DNA of 64,000 nt from Mesaphorura yosii (Eukaryota > Arthropoda > Collembola > Poduromorpha > Tullbergiidae). The translations under genes were made by a program, and so were the position numbers. A model generated the notes under the pieces. That model was not told the DNA's origin. It did no database searches and saw only the letters and a program-made list of their open reading frames with translations. The first letter of the stretch is position 1. Each line of letters opens with the position of its first letter. The stretch is from NCBI GenBank assembly GCA_009869945.1, contig WIXG01000300.1, positions 32,982-96,981 of the forward strand, given 5' to 3'. Positions 60,944-64,000 of the stretch are shown in pieces.

Positions 60944-63004
60944 ATGATTGATTTCATGATGACGTTCATGTTTCATTCATTGACAAGTTTGCTCTTCATA
61001 TTTACAGTATTCAGCCAATACACGCAAGGACTCAGTAACAAATGTTTAAACATTACAGGTAAGTTCAGAGGAAAACGCAAACTACAGCCACGCTGTGCAT
61101 TAAATGCGTGGTCTCCATTTCCTCAGATCGATTATCCGTCCGATTATTATCCAATTGTTAGCAACCCCTGGACCTTTAGAGTAGTAAAACACAGACAATT
61201 CAGTATTTGTGGCTGGCATAGTAAAACAGCTTGCAAGCGTAGATCATCAATTTTTAAAGCATGGTACCTGGAAACAGTAACCAACGTTTCCATGGTCATT
61301 TTCACGCTCAGTCAAGGAAGAAAGCACTCTGACTTTCTCGGAATTCAGATTTGCAAATAGAACCTTTCAGAAGGACAAGAGAATATTCACGACTCTTAAC
61401 CTTGAATATCCTTTCAGTTCACGACGCATTCATTTACAAGATGTCTTGTCATAAACGTCATAATCCATAATCCATTTACTCAAATTCAAAAGCAAAAACG
61501 AATTTCGTCATGTGTGAACTCTTCAAGATTCAAGGCAGAGAATCTGGAAAGAAAGAAAAGAGTGTAGGAGGAATGTCGCGAAGTGTGAAGTTACGCTCAT
61601 GCTGTTGCCTTTCTACGCTAGCAATTAATAAAAAGTTTTCTCTTAGTGTCATTTAGTTGGTCTCTGACACTGTCGCCTTGCCCTGCCTACGGGATTTACC
61701 ATTCGGTCAATTGACCTTTGTACCTCAGAATTTTGCGTTGGTTTTCGTTGATTTACCCATTTCCACGTGTAACTCGCAGTTTTTACTTGGCTGTCCTCGC
61801 ATAAATGAAGTTTGTAAGTTCAGACGAAAGCCTACTGGTACTGGTGCATAAACAAAGATAACACAGAAAACATGAGGAACTATTGCTAAAATATCATCGT
61901 TCGTTCGTGACGGGAATTGAATTGTTTGATAGCTAAGGCAAAATCTATAAATAGGGTACGAGTGGGCTTCTAGATTAAAGTGATTCTATTCAGCTCAGCT
62001 TCATATGACGTTCGTGGACACGGCTTTCTTGTATATCATGAATTATCATATTAAAACTTCAAAGCCCTGGAGCTTGTCTTGTTAAGTCAAGGTTTATGAA
62101 ATGACACATATGCTTCAAAGTCATCTCGTTACTTGATTTCGCAGTTTCTTTTTAATTTAAAAGCAATTTAACTTTAGTTCTAGATTACAGAGAAAGACGA
62201 GGGACACTCGCTTGTCTTTAGAAAGATTTCGAGTGCCGCCACACTTTATTTTGATATATGCCGTTGAAGCCCCGTTTACAGAACTGAGAATTCTGGAGAA
62301 AGTTATTGGATTGTGAAAGTTTGTGATAGGATGATAATTGCGATGGGCCCACGTGCACTGCACACACAGGACGAGCGTGTCCGGGGTCTACGTGCTTTGC
62401 TATTTCATAGCTGTAGCAGCATCACGGAAAAATTAATGCCTACGTGTTTACGCCTTTAACTCGAGTTCCAACTGCGTATTCCAACCAGTTCCTTCGGGTG
62501 TCATTAATTTGGCCTGAAAATTGAAAGTATGGCAAGAAGAAAATAATACAACGTGGATAAACAGCAATCCGGTACGGAATTCAGAACCTTTCCCCTTGCC
62601 AGTGACCCGAATCTTGTGCATGTGATAATTCGATGCATTGCTGATTAACATTCATTAGCCAATTTAATGGCTGCTAATTAATTACACTTGTGCGTAATGA
62701 CTAATTATTCATACTGCTGCGCAGCATTTATTCAGTCATGCAACTTAATTTGTTGTTTCATTATTGCAGACTCGACCCCTCGTCGTTCGCACTCATTTCA
62801 GATTGAAGACTACAAGTACGACATCACGCTAGAATCCTCAGAGCGAGCCGGCCACCAACTTATCACAAACGTATTCGACATATTTCTTCGGGAAGTGCTT
62901 GGTTACGAGTCTGTTAAAGTATTGACGTACGCCGATCACTTTGACACGCGTGCCGCACTCGAGAGACTCAAAGAACAGATTGACCGAGACACTGGAAGAG
63001 TCAC
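60944..63004 (+). CDS. 5' part of a secreted or type I membrane protein gene, continuing beyond the window
   Basis: Exon 1 (60944-61058) encodes 38 residues with a strong signal peptide (LTSLLFIFTVFS) and ends at ACAG|GTAAGT in phase 1. Exon 2 (62770-63004) follows TTATTGCAG and starts in phase 1, so the join gives Asp: CLNIT-D-STPRRSHSF. Exon 2 continues through IEDYKYDITLESSE, RAGHQLITNVFDIFLREVLG, YESVKVLTYADHF and ALERLKEQIDRDTGRVT, ending at AC|GTAAGT in phase 2. One N-glycosylation site (NIT) lies at the exon 1 end. The pattern of a helix followed by LGYESVKVLTY recalls the first beta-alpha unit of periplasmic-binding-type ligand domains found outside the cell in some animal receptors, but I cannot name the family. 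Exon 1 can also be read through the donor into a 138-residue frame ending at 61360, which I treat as intron. The C-terminal part lies downstream, possibly from 63551 onward. Confidence 0.6.
61946..61956 (+). promoter_or_regulatory. TATA-like element inside intron 1 of the right-edge gene
   Basis: TATAAATAGGG is an excellent TATA box match, with TTCAGCT about 40 nt downstream. It could be an alternative promoter for the exon at 62770. The short frame that follows (ATG near 62005, about 26 codons) does not connect to that exon by an obvious splice. Confidence 0.3.
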
Positions 63005-63550
63005 GTAAGTTTCCGGAACGAGAAATTTCCATGTTTTCCTTGTAATTGGCTCCCTACCTGTAGTAAAGTGGATCTGAAATTCAGTAACAACACAATCGCA
63101 TTATTAGTACCTATAAACCATGCGTGAATTTCCGACGCGTATAGGAAATCAACTAAGTGACACGGAGAACAGGTTTGCTCTTCAACTTTCTCTGACTTTA
63201 ACCTTTAAACAATAAATTGTGACTCGTTTCCTACTTCGGATTTTGGAAAATGCACGACTAACTTTATATATAAATGTTATTATAGAACACTCAACTTTTC
63301 ATTCGCTTCTCAGAGAATCCATTTCTTAGAATCGCAAATTATTCCCAACCTGCGAGTTCAATTTTACGGCTTCTTTTCTTTTCCATAAGCTTATATAAAA
63401 GTATGATTTCATTACTCGCTGACATAAACATGCCATTCTGTGCCTTTTGGACTCAAATGACAGTATCAAAAGGACGTGCATTTCTTTGATGAATGTGTGA
63501 TATTTCGAAACTCCACCGCAAATTGTAAACAATAAATTTAATAATTTCAG

Positions 63551-63653
63551 TTTCGCCCGAAGATGTTTTCGCGAAACAAACTACGTCTTGCTTTATGTAG
63601 ATGGGCCTCATTTGCCATATGTCAAATTACATATCTCGAGTACGTTTTTGATA
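63551..63653 (+). CDS. Possible next exon of the right-edge gene
   Basis: After the acceptor AATTTCAG, a phase-2 continuation from the 62770-63004 exon reads TFARRCFRETNYVLLYVDGP and on to HISSTFLI, up to ATA|GTAAGG. The phase fits and the frame is open past the donor to about 63.73 kb. The sequence shows no recognisable motif, so this exon is tentative and the true next exon may lie beyond the window. Confidence 0.25.
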
Positions 63654-63819
63654 GTAAGGATGAGCTTCTTTCTTAGAATTCGTATAAGCCGGTATCATCT
63701 ACAAATGGCACCTCCCTTTAATCGTACGGAGTAGTTCTGCGTTTATTGACAAAATGAAAAAAAAATCAAACTTTATATTGATTTGAGCATTCATAAGCGT
63801 AACACGAGCAAATCTCGCT

Positions 63820-63971
63820 GAAGGTATCCCGCAGAAGGTATCTCGCAATGAACGAATTTTGCAGGAAGAAATCTCGTAGCGGTACTAGTCTGCGAGGCGA
63901 CCCACCCACCATAATGACCCACGTACGCTGGAGACTACTATGCGAGGCGACCCACCCGTTATAATGTCCCA
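63820..63971. repeat. Tandem repeats at the right edge (14-bp and 50-bp units)
   Basis: GAAGGTATCYCGCA is present twice head to tail at 63820-63833 and 63834-63847. A 50-bp unit follows: TGCGAGGCGACCCACCC at 63891-63907 and 63941-63957, each followed by NNNATAATGNCCCA. Unit spacing is exactly 50 nt. The array may continue past the window; it looks like the edge of a minisatellite or satellite. Confidence 0.75.
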
Positions 63972-64000
63972 TATAAACGTACTCCATTCGAGCGGAGGAA

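Overview
This is a window of animal nuclear DNA, most likely from an arthropod. The evidence for a eukaryote is clear: genes are split by short GT-AG introns (most 60-120 nt), intergenic spacers run to many kilobases, there are AATAAA poly(A) signals and TATA-box promoters, and there is no operon structure. The arthropod call rests mainly on a bHLH gene of the Delilah type. The DNA is AT-rich, with local GC islands over exons. I cannot name the species.

Layout. Positions 1-22.8 kb form a gene desert in which I could support no coding gene, only short repeats and one good TATA-like element. At 22.8-24.6 kb (minus strand) lies a damaged or truncated copy of UBE2O, the large ubiquitin-conjugating enzyme. 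It retains the N-terminal SH3-like substrate-recognition regions but not the catalytic UBC domain. At 27.36-28.11 kb (plus) is a clean four-exon gene for a small multi-pass membrane protein I do not recognise. At 31.6-33.3 kb (minus) a single-exon gene encodes a Delilah-like bHLH factor, flanked by several kilobases of non-coding DNA on each side.

A compact cluster of conserved housekeeping genes follows. Glycine N-methyltransferase (GNMT, minus, six exons, 37.6-42.3 kb) is divergent from ZC3H15/DFRP1 (plus, six exons, 43.3-45.5 kb). ZC3H15 is convergent with tRNA 2'-phosphotransferase TRPT1 (minus, five exons, 45.76-46.73 kb). ZC3H15 and TRPT1 each need one GC-AG intron to keep the conserved reading frame. 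I could reconstruct the coding exons of these three genes codon by codon; the phases agree at every junction.

From 46.7 to 60.7 kb there is another long stretch with no gene I can support, containing a triple TCGATA motif and one coding-looking relic. At 60.76 kb a TATA box precedes the 5' end of a plus-strand gene. Its first coding exon encodes a signal peptide and splices in phase to an exon at 62.77-63.00 kb; the gene runs off the right edge. The window ends in short tandem repeats. The genes do not form one pathway: GNMT (SAM balance), ZC3H15 (DRG1/translation) and TRPT1 (tRNA splicing) are independent housekeeping functions that happen to be neighbours.
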